Positions 35,325 to 47,517 of a stretch of DNA of 64,000 nt are shown here, piece after piece. Both the position numbers and the translations under genes were made by a program. How positions within the stretch are numbered: position 1 is the stretch's first letter; every line of letters begins with the position of its first letter. The notes below the pieces were generated by a model. That model did not search any database, was not told where the DNA came from, and worked only from the letters and a program-made list of their open reading frames with translations. Origin of the DNA: Triglochin maritima (taxonomy: Eukaryota; Streptophyta; Magnoliopsida; Alismatales; Juncaginaceae); assembly GCA_963682175.1 (NCBI GenBank), contig OY821787.1:25894501-25958500 (forward strand). Reading direction: 5' to 3'.

Positions 35325-35990
35325 GCAGAAACGGTCGAACGAAAACTGTTTAACGGTCGACCGATCCTCACCTAGAGAACTGGCCCAACCGAAAAACCTG
35401 TCAATCGGTCGAACGGCAAAGGGGACCCGGTCGACCGAAAAGCACCAGTAAGAAAACATTTTCGCAATCCACGATCAAACGATCGGACGACCCAAAACTT
35501 CCGGTCGACCGAAAACCTCCAGTACAACCCACCAACAAAATCACACTACACAGTCGAACAACAAGACATTATCGGTCGAACCGAAATCCACCAGTACAAA
35601 TCCTTCAACAAACCATTCTACACGGTCGACCGAAACCACACTTTCGGTCGACCGGACATTAAGTTAACTTAAGTCGTCGGTCGGACGAGTCAAATGGGCG
35701 GTCGACCGTTTGGATGGTCAACGCCCCAATCGACCTACAATAGTAACTTTCGGTCGACCGGCAAAGGGGTCCCGTTCGACCGAAAATACCTAGAGCACCC
35801 ATCTCTCGCTCCAATTGCACAACCGGATGACCACACAAAGGGTATCGTTCGACCGGTGCGAGGGATTTTGCCCAAAATACACTATAACCGGTCGACCGAA
35901 CCCAGAACACCGGTCGACCGTTTACAGTTCAGAAACTGATGTGCAGGTCCGACGAGCCAATCGACCTACCGTCGACCGCTCCCACCCCCA
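35325..35990. repeat. CGGTCGACCG palindrome cluster in the TGTAAY LTR
   Basis: About fifteen copies of CGGTCGACCG and near variants, in both contexts GGTCGACCGAAA and its complement, spaced about 15-60 bp. They lie between the TATA region and the tandem repeats. Confidence 0.85.
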
Positions 35991-36560
35991 CACTAATAAT
36001 AGGTGAGCGTAAAAGCAAGTTTGACATACCTTAAGGCTTGAAGAAGCCTTAGAAGAAACAACGACAAACGCTTCCTCGCAACCCTTCTTCTCCGGTGAGC
36101 TCCACGAACTCGATCACCTCGATGCGGCACCCAACTGAGCTCCAGCAAGCGTCGACGATCCCACCTCCACGAACACAGAGGAAGCATTGAGGGGAGAGAC
36201 GAGTGAGAGAGAGAGATCGTGAGAGAGATGAGGGAATGAGTAAAAGAGAGAAATTCACCTTTAAATACCAATCTCCTCACTTCATCTCAGCCGTCCATCT
36301 CAATCCTCAATAATCCACCCCTAAACACCATCAAAACAGTAAGCAAGGGTTAGGATATTACACTTATGCTCGAAGCGATATTGAGCTTGCAAATGTGATA
36401 TATCAACAACAGTCCCACAACGACCAGTACAATTACTCAATCCTACAACCTAGGATGGTGAAACCACCCTAACTTCTCTTGGGGGCCTATTGGGGGCCAC
36501 AGTCAGAGCTCGCACACTCAACCCCAACCCCCACTTTATTACCCTTCATGCCCATCGACG

Positions 36561-38732
36561 TGAAAGGAATGTGTTCTAAAAGTTTTACTTTTATATGTCA
36601 AATATTATGAATTGGATGTGCAAACATTTTGTTCTTTCATTATGGTATTCGTCTTTTGGAAGTCTTAAGGAAGAGGTGCTTGGTCCTTAACCGTAGAGCT
36701 CTAAAAGATAATGGTTAATAAATCAAAAGTTATTCACAATCATGGTAATTAACATGGAACATTAATCACCGAGATAAGATTGTCGTGTTGGTCATCGATT
36801 ATTGTAGCTCTACAAATAATTGACGACACGAGTATATAAAAGAGGAAAAGATTACTTTTATATATTGAATAGACCTAACAAGTAAAACATTATGGAATTG
36901 TGTTTCGTGTCATTAATGTTTTACTGTGTCTTGGATCCTAAGATATGAGACTTATATCTTTTCACTCAAGAAGTGCTTAATTTGATTATTGTCAAAAACT
37001 ATCAATGAGTATAGTGACAAAGGCAATAGTTGGTTGAACATAACTTGTGCAGGAAAAGATAGCTAGTCAAACGATTATCGTTGCCCCTCTTAATTGAGTG
37101 ATGATATTAGTGGGCCCCTTGATAAAACAAAATTATAATGAGCACAATGTAACTTCAGTTAAGTTACATAGTTATAATTAGCTTAAAGAGATCAAGAGAT
37201 GAATATAATACAAAGGTGACACATTTGTACTTTGTATATATTCTTAATATCATGAGGCAATGGACGGACACAAGTGGTGCAATTACATCACTAAATGGAT
37301 CATGTTTTGGTTCGGGTGGAACAAAGACATCTATGTTAATTGGGTAACTATAATGTGTAGCTAGATACCGCTAATAGTTTGAGATATTAAGTGTTTAATA
37401 TCACTTTCAATTTAGCTTAGATCCTCCTATAGGTCACACCACAAAATTGGGAAACAAGAAGCTTGATTTTGAGTTCATATGATGTGTCGGGTTTCATGTG
37501 AAAAATGAACACATGTGGTGAACGAATAAAATCAATATGTCATGAGAATTGACATAATTAGAATCATAATAAATTCATATGAGGTGTAATATTATGAGGT
37601 GTAATAATTTAATATTACATAGGATAATATATTACATAAGATATGAATTTGCTAAAAACCCCAAAAGATCAAATTTTGTTGGAAATAAATCCAAAATTTG
37701 ACAAAGGCAGAATCATGGTCAAACACAGTAAACCGTTTAAGATTCGGTCGACCGGGGTGTCTTCGGAACGGTCAACCGAACAGGGAACGGGTAAACACAA
37801 TTGGTTGACCGAAATTGTCTGGAGTGCCTGGACAATTGGGTTCGGTTAACCGAGCGTGAACGGTCAACCGAGAAAGAATATTTTTGGTAGACTGAAGGTG
37901 ACACGGTCATCCGATGAATGTTCGCCAGGAGAAATTTTGGTGGGACAACGGTCGACCGAAGCGAAGACGTGGTTCATCCGAATTATTCCAGAGAATTTTT
38001 CTCATGAAAATTCGGTCGACCGTCTAGCTCACGGTCCACCGAACACGTGTTATAACCGAATGGTTCGGTTAACCGAGAAAAATTCTCGGTCAACCGAACA
38101 GTGCGATTTTCCCTGAATTATTAAGAGAATAATTGGATCATGGGTTAGATTAATTCCACATTTAATTAAATGTTTTTGAGGATGCTTATGTGGCAATTTG
38201 AGATTAATTTTAGGAGAGAATAAGCAAGAGATCATGACTAAAGAATAGTTCTTGATGATGTTGTTTTGGGAGCCTATAAAGGGACCCCTCATCCTACTTG
38301 TTTATGTTAATGAAAAAAATCTTTCTCTCATTAATCTCTCCCTTAATCACCACGAAAATCTCTTAATTAATTTAAGTTTTAGAGATAAAAATCTCAGGAG
38401 CTTAAAGAGGGGTTATTAGCTAGATTCTAAGCCTAATTAGAGATTGATTGACTAACTCCTTTCTCTCTAATCTTGTTTAGAGTTTGGTGAAGACTTGGAG
38501 GCGAATCGACGGGCGATTCAACGGGCAACGCGATTCCGAATCTTCGAAAGGTTTTAGAGAACCTTTGGGTATTATTCTCTCTTTGTGAATTATTTCAATA
38601 TATGTAGGATTGCATGATATTAGAATACACACAAAGTAATGTACATAAAATTGTTGAAAGTATGAAATCGATCTTGTATGTTGTATTAATTTTTTTAAAA
38701 TATATACATACATGGGGACACGAAATCCTACA
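36561..38732 (+). repeat. Solo LTR, family TGAARGG, with palindrome cluster
   Basis: It starts TGAAAGG and ends CCTACA. The gag sequence continues across it, and the flanks CGACG (36556-36560) and CTATG (38733-38737) are a decayed duplication. TATA-like CTATAAAGG near 38275 is in sense. It shares the family with 31920-33793 in opposite orientation. Unlike that copy it carries a CGGTYRACCG cluster at 37742-38100. Confidence 0.78.
37742..38100. repeat. CGGTYRACCG palindrome cluster in the TGAARGG LTR
   Basis: About eleven copies, including CGGTCGACCG, CGGTCAACCG and CGGTTAACCG, at spacings of about 20-50 bp. They begin just after the stretch shared with the sister LTR and precede the TATA box. 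Confidence 0.82.
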
Positions 38733-39296
38733 CTATGACCTACCAACCACCACATCAAAGATCTCATCCCCATACTCACCAACCTCCTCAGGCCTCATCT
38801 TCGGGTTATTCTAGCCAGACTCCACCCAAAGGACTCCATTTCATGAAAATAATATGTGGATTCAATGCATATTTAAATCAAAAGATGTTATAGAGTTCGT
38901 GTCATGGGTTAACTTTGAAAAAACTTTGAAAAATCAAAAAAATAATAGTGAATATGTTGAAAAATAACACATCATTGGTGGAGAGAGGTAAAGTGCTAGA
39001 AAACTAAAAGTTGAAGTGGACTAATACTGTGTTTGGGTGTAAGGTTTGGAGAAATCAAATTCTCCAAAAACTGGTCAGACATTGGAAACTCAAAGCCACG
39101 AGATTCATGAGTAAATGCGCCTTTATGTTTGGATGCATGTTTTCTTGAGAAACCATTAACGTCCCATCCAGTGGCAAAGTTATTGATGTGCCCCAATGAC
39201 CATTCGTGTCTAGAAAATCCCCCTCAACACAACGACGGTGAGCCCTTCCCACTACCTCCAGCACTCTCACTGTCTCCCTCCCAACCCCACGCGTCT

Positions 39297-39815
39297 ATGG
39301 TTTTCGTCGATGCAGTCGATGAGCAAACCCTGTCCCATCGTGCCCCTACCTGCGTCTGCCTGTTGCTGTCAAAGCGCCATCATGTCGGGACGTCAAAAGG
39401 TGGCAGCGCATGGTTCTTCTTTTGCCCCACTCCAGTAAATGCGATTGTTCTTGTTTCCTCCTGTTCTTGCATTTTTATAATTTTTGTTGTCTTCTAACGA
39501 ACGACTTTGTCTTAGGGACTCCTACGTTGTGGTTTCTTCGTCTACGAAGAGCCGTTGACTATTTCCTACCACCTAAACCATATGGTGAACGATCGCAAGC
39601 TCGACTTCATAATGTTGGCCATCGACAACTTGCAGCGTAGGCTGGAGGAATTAGGCACATTGCATGCACGATTGGTTCGTCTAGAGGAAGATTTCGCACG
39701 ACTGGTCGTGATAGTTAACCCTCAGAGGGGTCAAAACTTTCCTTTGTGTTTTTTGGCCTTTTTTGGTTTCTATCATTCCCTTGTTGTTTATTGTTGCTTC
39801 CTTCTGGAAATGTAA
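39297..39815 (+). CDS. GRF-type zinc-finger plus coiled-coil protein (transposon cargo?)
   Basis: Exon 1 (39297-39434) encodes a C-x-C pair and SKGGSAWFFFCP. A plausible intron (GTAAAT...CTTAG) leads in phase 0 to exon 2 (from 39516) with LLRCGFFVYEEPL. Together these match the GRF zinc finger (Cx-C, aromatic-C, C-G-F-F-V-x-x-x-E/D). A heptad-rich helix follows (NLQRRLEELGTLHARLVRLEEDFARLVV). The frame closes at 39813-39815, or splices on to 39819-39959 (EERRCPNCAMVIMHE, donor GTAAGG). GRF fingers bind single-stranded nucleic acids in known proteins. It is antisense to the Harbinger genes. Start and 3' structure are uncertain. Confidence 0.5.
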
Positions 39816-40457
39816 TAGATGAGCCCCATTCCCCGGAGAACCAGAAGTCAGAGTTCGAAGAGCGTCGTTGCCCGAACTGTGCGATGGTGATCATGCATGA
39901 GACACCAAGTGAGGGCTTCATTCCCCCCACCCACGCTCCCACCAAGCAAGCTCTGCCAGGTAAGGTCGTTACTCAGCCCACCATAGATGAAGGCTATGGA
40001 GAGAACTCCATGCATTTGTGAATAACCATCTAATGTAGTATTCGTTCAGACATTTTTTGGTTAACCACCCATGCCTTTGAACAACTTTTAGGTTTACATA
40101 TAGAAGTTCATACCTTTTTGGTTTGGTAGTTACTGTAGTTGTCTTCACTGTTGTAGGCTTTTTCGGGTTAGGTGGTTACTACCGTCTTGGATAGAATTTG
40201 GTATGAAACTAACAGTTATGTAAAATCCTGGAAAATTGGCATATTAATGAAAATTAAAGTAAGTTATTTGATGCTTGTCTTCGAAGCTTTTCATTGGCCC
40301 AAAATTAAGTTATCCATGTGTTGTTTGGGATGTACAAAAGCTAACCAAATTCGAAAACTGTAGATGTATATAAATTGATTCCAAACAATACAAATGTCTG
40401 TTACGAACTCTATCATACAACATACTTTCACATTATTACCACTCCAAATTAAACTAG

Positions 40458-40683
40458 GTGTTTTGTCTCCTCGCAACCCACCCACAATGCAGACGTCGAC
40501 ACCGTCGTTCATATCAGCCCAGACAACGATAGCATCCCAATGCATAGGTCATCAGACCATTCCACTGGTTTCGTTACTGATGTTATCCCCAATGTTGGCC
40601 CTCCAAGTTGGACCAGCGACGAGAGCATGAGTGCGGACCTGCTGGAGTACGATCCCAACGACGAAAGTGAAATCATGTCGTAG
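40458..40683 (+). other. Possible terminal exon of the GRF gene
   Basis: After an acceptor-like AAACTAG, a plus-strand frame reads FVSSQPTHNADVDTVVHISP and continues acidic to LEYDPNDESEIMS and a TAG at 40681-40683. Its length and acidic composition look coding. The phase does not match the donor at 39959, so the link to the GRF exons is unproven. Confidence 0.35.
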
Positions 40684-41206
40684 CATTCGTTTGGAGTGGT
40701 AATCTAAGTACATGGTTGGGTTTACCAAAAGTTGAAAGCGAGGCGTTTACTTATGTTTGTTTTCAGTTATGTGTATCACTTGACTTATTCAAATGAATTT
40801 CGAAACAACTATTTGGAAAGGGGAGTTCAACCTTGCATTTCAGATTGCTTTTACTCCTTGAACTTATAGATTGTGGGTCGTATACTGATGTATGAAATTT
40901 CTTATACATTGGTTATAGTAGAGGGACGTATGAATGCATGATTTCTAGATAGCTTGCAGAAGTAAGATTTATTTTAGTACGATGATATAAATTGAATTTG
41001 CAGGACAATTGCTGATAATGTCATATTTTCCAGTTGAGAAAATAGTTCCATTTGTATTGAGTTGTGAGATGAGGAAATGTAGTTGAAAGTTGAACAACAA
41101 TTAAATTGTATGATCGATAAACTGTGTAGTTATGTACGTCAGTGAATGAACCAATCCACACTGCCTAGGACATACCTGAACTCATATATGAACGTCAGCA
41201 ATCTGC

Positions 41207-42745
41207 ACTAATTTTGCCACAATCTAGTATTAAACAACCTAAAAAAGTTTCTTATTCTACAACGGTCAGTTTTCCCAAAATCCCAAATACAAACTACCAC
41301 CGGTCGACCGTAGACCTTGTCTCGGTCGACCGAACATAAACGTTTTGACAATCCCCAAGTGCCTGTTATTTTTCGATCGACTAACCCAACCATTTCGGTC
41401 GACGTTAACTTAAGAGAACTTAAGTTATAGCCAGTTTTCATTCGACCGTTCTGATGAGAATTAAATTTATACCGCAAGTGCACGACGTCAATGAAGACGT
41501 GGCAAGTACGGGTCGAACACAAGGAGGGAGAGATATTGTTATTTTTGTGATTTTAGAATTAAGGAAGAAAGAGAGAGAAATATGTTTGGGTTGAGATTTT
41601 TGGTTTTTAATCTTCTAAAGCAAGAACAACAAAAGAAAAACTAAAAAGAAAGTAAATATGGATGAGAGTCCAGCGGGTGGGGGATTAGATATCGGGTTTT
41701 GTTTAGAGAATTCTGAAACTTATAATAAATCACATTAGTTATAAAGCATTACATGATAAATGATTCAACATAAACTCAAGTAATCAAAATATACAAACAC
41801 GAAATTAAAATAATAACATCATTCTTCTTCTCATCACCCTAAATCCGTCACCCCCACCCTTTGGAGAGAGTTAGAAACTCATGGATGGAGGGAAGGAGAA
41901 GGGGTCCTAGAGAAACTACAAAAGAAAACTAAAAAACACAAAATAAAAGAACAGAATTTTATTGCTAAAGAGAAGAACTAAAAAACAAGACCCTTCACAA
42001 CATCGTTTCGGGGCTATTTATAGCCGATACAAGGGACCCAAGTATAAAATAAGAAAGCGCACACGTCAATACACGACTGGACAAAATCTGGGGCCACGGA
42101 TCCCAAGGGGTGCGGCGTTTCCGCCGCATTTTGTATGTAAGGTGCGGCGATTTCGCCGCAATTTGTGCTCTGATTGGATCCGGATTTTTCCTGTGTGTTT
42201 ATGATATGATTTAAATGTCCTTTGCGTGTCTGGATGGATTTCTTTCCTTTCGTTTGAGCTCCGAATTTATATCTTCATATATTTGGAGATCCAAATTGAT
42301 TTTTCTTTAGAACTTATCCAAAATATTATTTTGGTACTTTAATTTGCAGTCGGGTCCTCAGCCTTTTGCAATTAAGTCCCTGACTACTTTTGTGCTTAAG
42401 TCTTTGGCTTTTTTTGTAATTAGGTCTTTGAATGTTTTTATGCTTGGATGGAATTCAATTTGAATCCCGATAATCTTGACTTGGTCTTTATGATAGAAAT
42501 GAGTCTTTTTCACGTGTTTATGCTCGGGATATGGGTAATTTGCATTCAGGTCCCTGTATTATGTAAATAAGACTAAACACATACCTTAGTAGCATTTATT
42601 GATATAAAATTAATCTAAATGAAAGACATATGATGCAATGTATGCAATGCATCACGTTCCCTGCTCGGTCGACCGTTGTGTTTCAAGAATTTCCTGGATT
42701 TCATTTCCAGACAACTTCCAGTCGACTGTTTCGGTCGACCAAATT
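41207..42745. repeat. LTR remnant with CGGTCGACCG motifs, split by a solo LTR
   Basis: CGGTCGACCG and variants occur at 41301-41447 and 42664-42742 on both sides of the nested LTR, and ACCATATAAAT lies just downstream (near 42799). It appears to be part of an LTR of one of the palindrome-bearing families. The true ends were not found. Confidence 0.5.
41452..42654 (-). repeat. Gypsy solo LTR, TSD CGTTC
   Basis: Same family as LTRs A and B: plus strand TGATGAGAATTAAATT ... GCAATGCATCA. CGTTC flanks it perfectly (41447-41451 and 42655-42659). It lacks primer site and polypurine tract. Divergence from LTR A is clearly greater than between A and B, so it is older. Confidence 0.9.
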
Positions 42746-43096
42746 TGGCCAGAACTGTGCCTTGTGCGTTTCTATTTTGTGCTTCTTTCACAAACACCTA
42801 CCATATAAATCCCAACAACTATTAGAATTATGGCCTTACAAGATCCTACATATTCTTCATTTAAAAATCGCAAAGACATTGAAGCATGTCAAATGTGGGA
42901 GAAGTTCATATTAAGTTATAATTTTTCAACATCTATAAAGGTACAAACAGTCACGTTGATACCTTCCACAAGTTGAAATTAACTTAACAATCTTCAACGT
43001 CAAAGAAACTACAAACCAGCAGGTCGAACTTGAAATGGGTACTAACACAGTTGAAATACCATAAAATTAACAAGCATATTCTTCTACAATGGTCCT

Positions 43097-44236
43097 CTAC
43101 TGAGCTTGCTGTTGATGCTGCTTCATCCCCGTCAACTCCATTTCAAGCCACACCCGTCGACTGTTTGGGTCCCCCATCCTACAAAAACTTCTCTCTTCGA
43201 AAAGGCTTCGAACAAAGCAGCAACACAAACATACTCTCTGCTCCCAACTGAAATTCCACGCTCCCTTGCTAGTTCCATACAAACCTTAACAGTGTATCCT
43301 TCAACATCTCAGAAAAAAAACATCCTTTCTTTTTTCCAAAACCCCGACGACACGACTAACTTTCCCCCAAGTATTGAACTGAAGGGGGCATGCGTGGCTT
43401 CCTTGTTTTTCCATTTTCAGCAGGCATACTTGGAGATGGTATGTTTGGTTTGTCAACTCCGTCATCGGAGTCTCCTGTTTCCTCAAGCCATCGTACCTTT
43501 GTGGTTGCTGAAATGGGATGACTGATTTTCACTTGTATCCAGTCGGGTTTTTGCTCCCTTTCTCATTGGGTTGAATCCAATCCCCCCATCAGCTAACCCC
43601 TCGTCGAACACAAACCTCATTTCATCCTCAAATAGTAACGACCCTTCTTTGAAATCTAGTAGCCCAAAATGACCTTGCAATAATAAAATGCAATGTTATT
43701 TACGTATATAAATTTTAATATGTTTACATAAGTTTGAGTTAAGGATTGTTCTACTTTTTGGTTGTCCATCCACCAGAAATCATCCATCTGAACAATTCTT
43801 TTGTTGTGATTCCATCTGTTCCCCGTTTGTGCCTGCAACCACTTCCATGCCATATATCATTTCTTCGAATTCTCCCGGTGATTATGTATTTGAAGCCATG
43901 TGTATCGCAGTCCGATCTCACGGTCCAAGTTTTCCACCACATTCTTTTTACCTTGACTGTTCAAGGCTTTGGGGGCCTGTTTCCAGCCCTTATCTCGTCT
44001 ATACATAAATGCAAGAAGATTTGATGTCGTTCGTCAGTCCATTGGGCCTTCTTCTTGCTACTACACGACACTAACTCCTCAACCTGAAGTGGTGTCATAT
44101 GTGGTACAATGAGTCCTTGTTGTTGGGCAATTTGAAAACTTGGAAAGACAATGACCTGCTGCTGCTGAATGGTATGAGCACTGGAAGCGCTGATGAGTTC
44201 TTGTTGCTGGTTAGAATGAGCACTACACGAGCTCAT
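43097..44236 (-). pseudogene. Harbinger Myb/SANT-like protein, frameshifted
   Basis: Minus-strand pieces give a glutamine-rich N terminus, then QWTDERHQIFLHLCIDEIRAGNRP. After a frame change come NVVENLDREIGLRYTWLQIHNH and NRWNHNKRIVQMDDFWWMD, the signature of the Myb/SANT-like domain of PIF/Harbinger ORF1 proteins. The C-terminal piece (43282-43097, FVRSLFEERSFCRMG) also fits. ORF1 proteins bind the element ends and bring transposase to the nucleus. Several frameshifts. Confidence 0.72.
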
Positions 44237-44666
44237 GAGTTGTTGTTGGATGGTATGTGAACTAGATCAGGCCCTCAGTTGTAGATGATTCCCAATTTCG
44301 GTTGTGGAAGAGACTCGTGGACCACCAAAGTTTAGATACACACCCTCAAAGGAATTGTCATACGGAACCAATGACTCGTCAAATTCATCCTCAAATTGGT
44401 CATCCATGAAGGGTTGTTGTAATAAAAGTAAGAATAAAAATAATGAAGAAAAAATACAGTAATGAGCAGTCGTGGATGTAAGAAATCAACAGCAAAACAC
44501 AACAAATAAACACTTCAAGAAGAAAGGCACATGGAGTAATATGACTTCACAATCCATCAAGTAGCTTAAAATAGCACATGTGACATGAATAAAGATACAA
44601 TAACATCTGCACCGTCCTTACAAATGGAAATTTGGAAAATACAAATAGTCGTAGACACATTACACT

Positions 44667-46053
44667 TCAACCACTCCTCCCCTCATTAATGGCATCACGA
44701 ATTTGATCCCTAACAACCCCCATGTTAAAGTCATATGTATCGCTCACACTTCTTGTACGAGTATGACCATTACCGACCGTCGTACTTGGAATTTCTTCAA
44801 CCTCTGCTAACAACTCGTCCGACCTTTCATCGATAATGAAATTGTGTAGTGCCATTGCCACCGCGACAATCAAGGATTGAGACTCCAGTGGTACGGCCCC
44901 ATATGTGTTAATAAAGCCCAATATTTTTTAAGCACTCTAAATGCTCTTTCAATTATGTTTCTCAATGAAGAATGCATGCTATTGAAGACTTCCTCTTTTC
45001 ACCAGGGTTGCACCGCTTGAAACTCAGGTAGGTGATATCTTGTGTTATGGTACGGGGCAAGAAGGCCTCTACGATTTGGATACCCAACATCGACAAGGTA
45101 GTATTTATCTGTATAAACATAAATGTAGGTTTCAAATTCACAATTTCTATACTTTAATGAATAAGAGTGGGGTCATTAAATTACCGTTGGGGGTTAAAGG
45201 GAAGTTGTGGGATGCGTCGTATAATGCTTCATTTAGGATTCTGTTATCGTGGGCACTACCTTCCCACCCGGCAAGCACAAACGTGAAGCGCATCCGGAAA
45301 TCACACAATCCTAACACATTTTGTGTGGTGTGCTTTGGATCTCTACCTGATCGATATGCTAGTTTTTTTTGGAACACAAGCACTCACATGTGTTCCATCT
45401 AAGGTGCCGACGCAATCTTTGAAGTATGGGAAACTTGCCGCTGCCATGTTCACGAATATATTAGGGGGTTTCGTCCATATTTTCTCTAGGTCCTATCATA
45501 TCGCAAGACCACATGGCTAGGACACGCAACACGGAGTTGAAATGTCTACTAACTGTTTCCCTGAAATGTTGAAACATGTCCTGAATGACTCGGTTAACAT
45601 GTGTGTCCTAACGCATATAGGAACATGTACAGTTATCTCTCGTGTGGGTGTTAGTAGACCTTTAACTTTCATAATATGACAAAGTTTCTTGAAAACATCT
45701 AGGTGCATTCTACATCCATCGTAACACACTCGCCAATGATCGGTCAACATATCAATTGTCTTTTGGTGATCGGTCATCGGAGCTGTGTGTACATGGTTTT
45801 TACAAAGACAAGTTCTAATGTACTCCTCTGTGCATGCCATGACACCCATTACTAACATGTACTCTTCCTCTTGAATCAGCCACATTAGTCTATTGGAATC
45901 CATGTTGTATGTAACAAGCTGTAAATTAGTGTGCCGAAGGTAAATAACCAATCGTGTTAAGGCATTGGATGATGGTATAAGCGAAATGTAGGACTTGCGA
46001 CATGAATACCATTTTTTGACGAACATGAGAACCAACATTTCATAGGTGTACAA
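44667..46053 (-). pseudogene. PIF/Harbinger DDE transposase pseudogene
   Basis: In order on the minus strand: an N-terminal helix-turn-helix region (RMHLDVFKKLCHIMKVKGLL); near 45400 GTLDGTHV with the first catalytic Asp; 45383-45147 VLGLCDFRMRFTFVLAGWEG followed by SAHDNRIL; near 45090 YYLVDVGYPNRRG with the second Asp; near 44980 LRNIIERAFRVLKK with the Glu; and 44921-44667 VAMALHNFIIDE. The triad residues are still readable, but a TGA after the PW near 45003 and further frame breaks inactivate it. Confidence 0.8.
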
Positions 46054-46990
46054 TGGAAATAATTAACAAGGTGGAACTATTATTTTGATGTATGTCAACA
46101 ATAGTTTCAGTAAAGTCCTGCTAAATTAACTTAACATAATTTCCATGGAAAATGAGGGGTTGGAAAAATCAAAATATTAGGATGAAAATTTTGGGGGAGG
46201 AGGGAAGAACAATGCTTATACCCAAGGCGACCAAATGAATATAGTAATTTCACACTAAAAAATCACAGTAACAAGCTTGGTGGAAGATTCCATATCTACA
46301 AAATACGAACCATAAAAAATAGGAATCATACTTCCACGATCTAACCTAAAACCTTCAATTATCCAAATTCATCTTTCGTAATAGTTACCCTATAGTGCAA
46401 GCACATGAATTTCCTCAATTTTACAAGATAAGAAGCAAAAAAATTCAACGGAATGAGACAGGGCATGAAAAAAATCAGACAAAGGAAGATGTGAAATTGG
46501 TGCCTCGCCTTAACAATCGAAGCAGGGCATGTCCTCGCCTAAGCACCAACGAACCCGACGTGCCTCCTAAATCAAGTTCCACTGCAGTAAGGAAATGGGG
46601 GTGGGAGTGAGAGGTGTCGATCTCTCAAGTGGGTGAGTGGAGAGAAGAGAAGAGTATAAGCTCTTTATTAGGTAGTTGTTTTGAATTAAATTTGGGACAT
46701 GAGTGGAAATGTATGGTTTCATGGGGACAAGATGGTAAAAATGTAGTGACAAGTAACGTAAAAATGTGGAGAAGTGAGGTTGATGTATGAAACCTTGTTC
46801 TTGAAATCCATGCACATATGGAGAAGCTGACATTTCTGGTTTGTTAGCTTGCATTAGAAATCCAGAATCTGGGTCTTATTTGGAATCCAGATTCTTTACA
46901 ATCTGGATATCATTTGGATGCAAATAAAAATTAATTTTCGGTTTCTTGGAGAATCTGATCCTCATAACTATGCTTCCAAACAATGCCTAA

Positions 46991-47379
46991 GTCTAACATT
47001 TTTAAGTTCATGGGAGTTGAGTGAATTGTGCCTATAGTATAATTGAGGGGGTTATCTATGATTTACCGAAAAATGAAGGTAATGAAGGAGGAAATTGTTT
47101 GGGTTATTATTTATTAAGCTTGAAACAGGATGTTACAAATTCACATTCTAAATGCCTCACACAATATAATAACATAAAAAGTAGAGTAAATCATCCATTA
47201 CCATTTTATTTAATTATTGCAATCTCATAATTGACTGTTGGATTCCAACTCCAGGCAAACCATTACCAACCACCCCAGTAATAAAGGTCAAAAGCAGTTT
47301 AATAAGTTGTTCGATAGATCCCCAAATTTGAAATCATCTCCCCGCTCACCAACACCGACACACCATCTCCCTCCCCGAA
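46991..47379. other. Likely MYB3R promoter region, no gene seen
   Basis: AT-rich sequence between the Harbinger end and the C-rich leader. No clear TATA box could be assigned. Confidence 0.35.
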
Positions 47380-47517
47380 ACCCTAATTCCGTCCCCCAAT
47401 CCCCTCAGATCCAATGTCCACACCCCACGTCGCTACTTCTGGATGTCTGTTTTCCTCCTAAGAGGATGTGAACCCTAATTTTCAGCCTAAGCTTCCAACT
47501 TCGCTCTCGATTGAGGG
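47380..47517 (+). other. Putative non-coding leader exon of MYB3R
   Basis: A C-rich, CT-rich block (GAAACCCTAATTCCGTCCCC and onward) typical of plant 5' leaders, ending at a possible donor (GGG/GTAGGA, 47518). The coding start lies 1.3 kb downstream behind an acceptor at 48728-48729, so a leader intron is inferred. Confidence 0.35.

Larger units (their letters stand above)
34417..36362 (-). repeat. Solo LTR, family TGTAAY, TSD CTTAT, 1946 bp
   Basis: Ends are TGTAACGTCC and GGATATTACA. CTTAT flanks it at 34412-34416 and 36363-36367. A TATA-like TATTTAAAGG on the minus strand (near 36263) gives the sense. It contains ~80-bp tandem repeats and a long palindrome cluster, listed separately. Confidence 0.85.
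28885..38830 (+). mobile_element. Second Ty3/gypsy (Athila/Tat-like) copy, gag only, with three nested solo LTRs
   Basis: It contains a 5' LTR (28885-30403), a decayed tRNA-Asp primer site (30410-30427), a leader homologous to 1672-2729 and a degenerate gag. Three solo LTRs interrupt gag at 31920, 34417 and 36561. Gag similarity ends near 38830 within the proline-rich linker, and no pol or 3' LTR is found. Substitutions against the first copy are numerous, so it is old. Confidence 0.8.
31480..38830 (+). pseudogene. Gypsy gag pseudogene in four blocks
   Basis: Blocks 31480-31919, 33794-34416, 36363-36560 and 38733-38830 join into one gag collinear with 2730-4140. They cover the proline-rich N terminus, the capsid region (33800-34200), the zinc knuckle (near 34366-34407) and the proline-rich linker. 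Each break is an LTR insertion. Besides these it has many frameshifts, an internal deletion near 31888 and, at 33917-33919, a TAG at the same codon as 3318-3320. Confidence 0.8.
39024..46987 (-). mobile_element. PIF/Harbinger transposon, decayed, with nested LTRs
   Basis: The ends are TACTGTGTTTGGGTG and, in reverse complement, GGCATTGTTTGGAAG. Both are followed inward by ATTCTCCAA-AAAC. The flanking trinucleotide is TAA on both sides (39021-39023, 46988-46990). It encodes on the minus strand a DDE transposase (46053-44667) and a Myb/SANT-like protein (44236-43097), the two genes typical of the superfamily. A plus-strand GRF zinc-finger frame lies in the left third. About 1.5 kb of LTR material is inserted at 41207-42745. 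Confidence 0.78.

Noticed and set aside
35325..35990. Regularly repeated palindromes resembling a CRISPR array
   Set aside because: Spacing is irregular, repeats are only about 10 bp, and they lie inside a plant LTR bounded by a target duplication.
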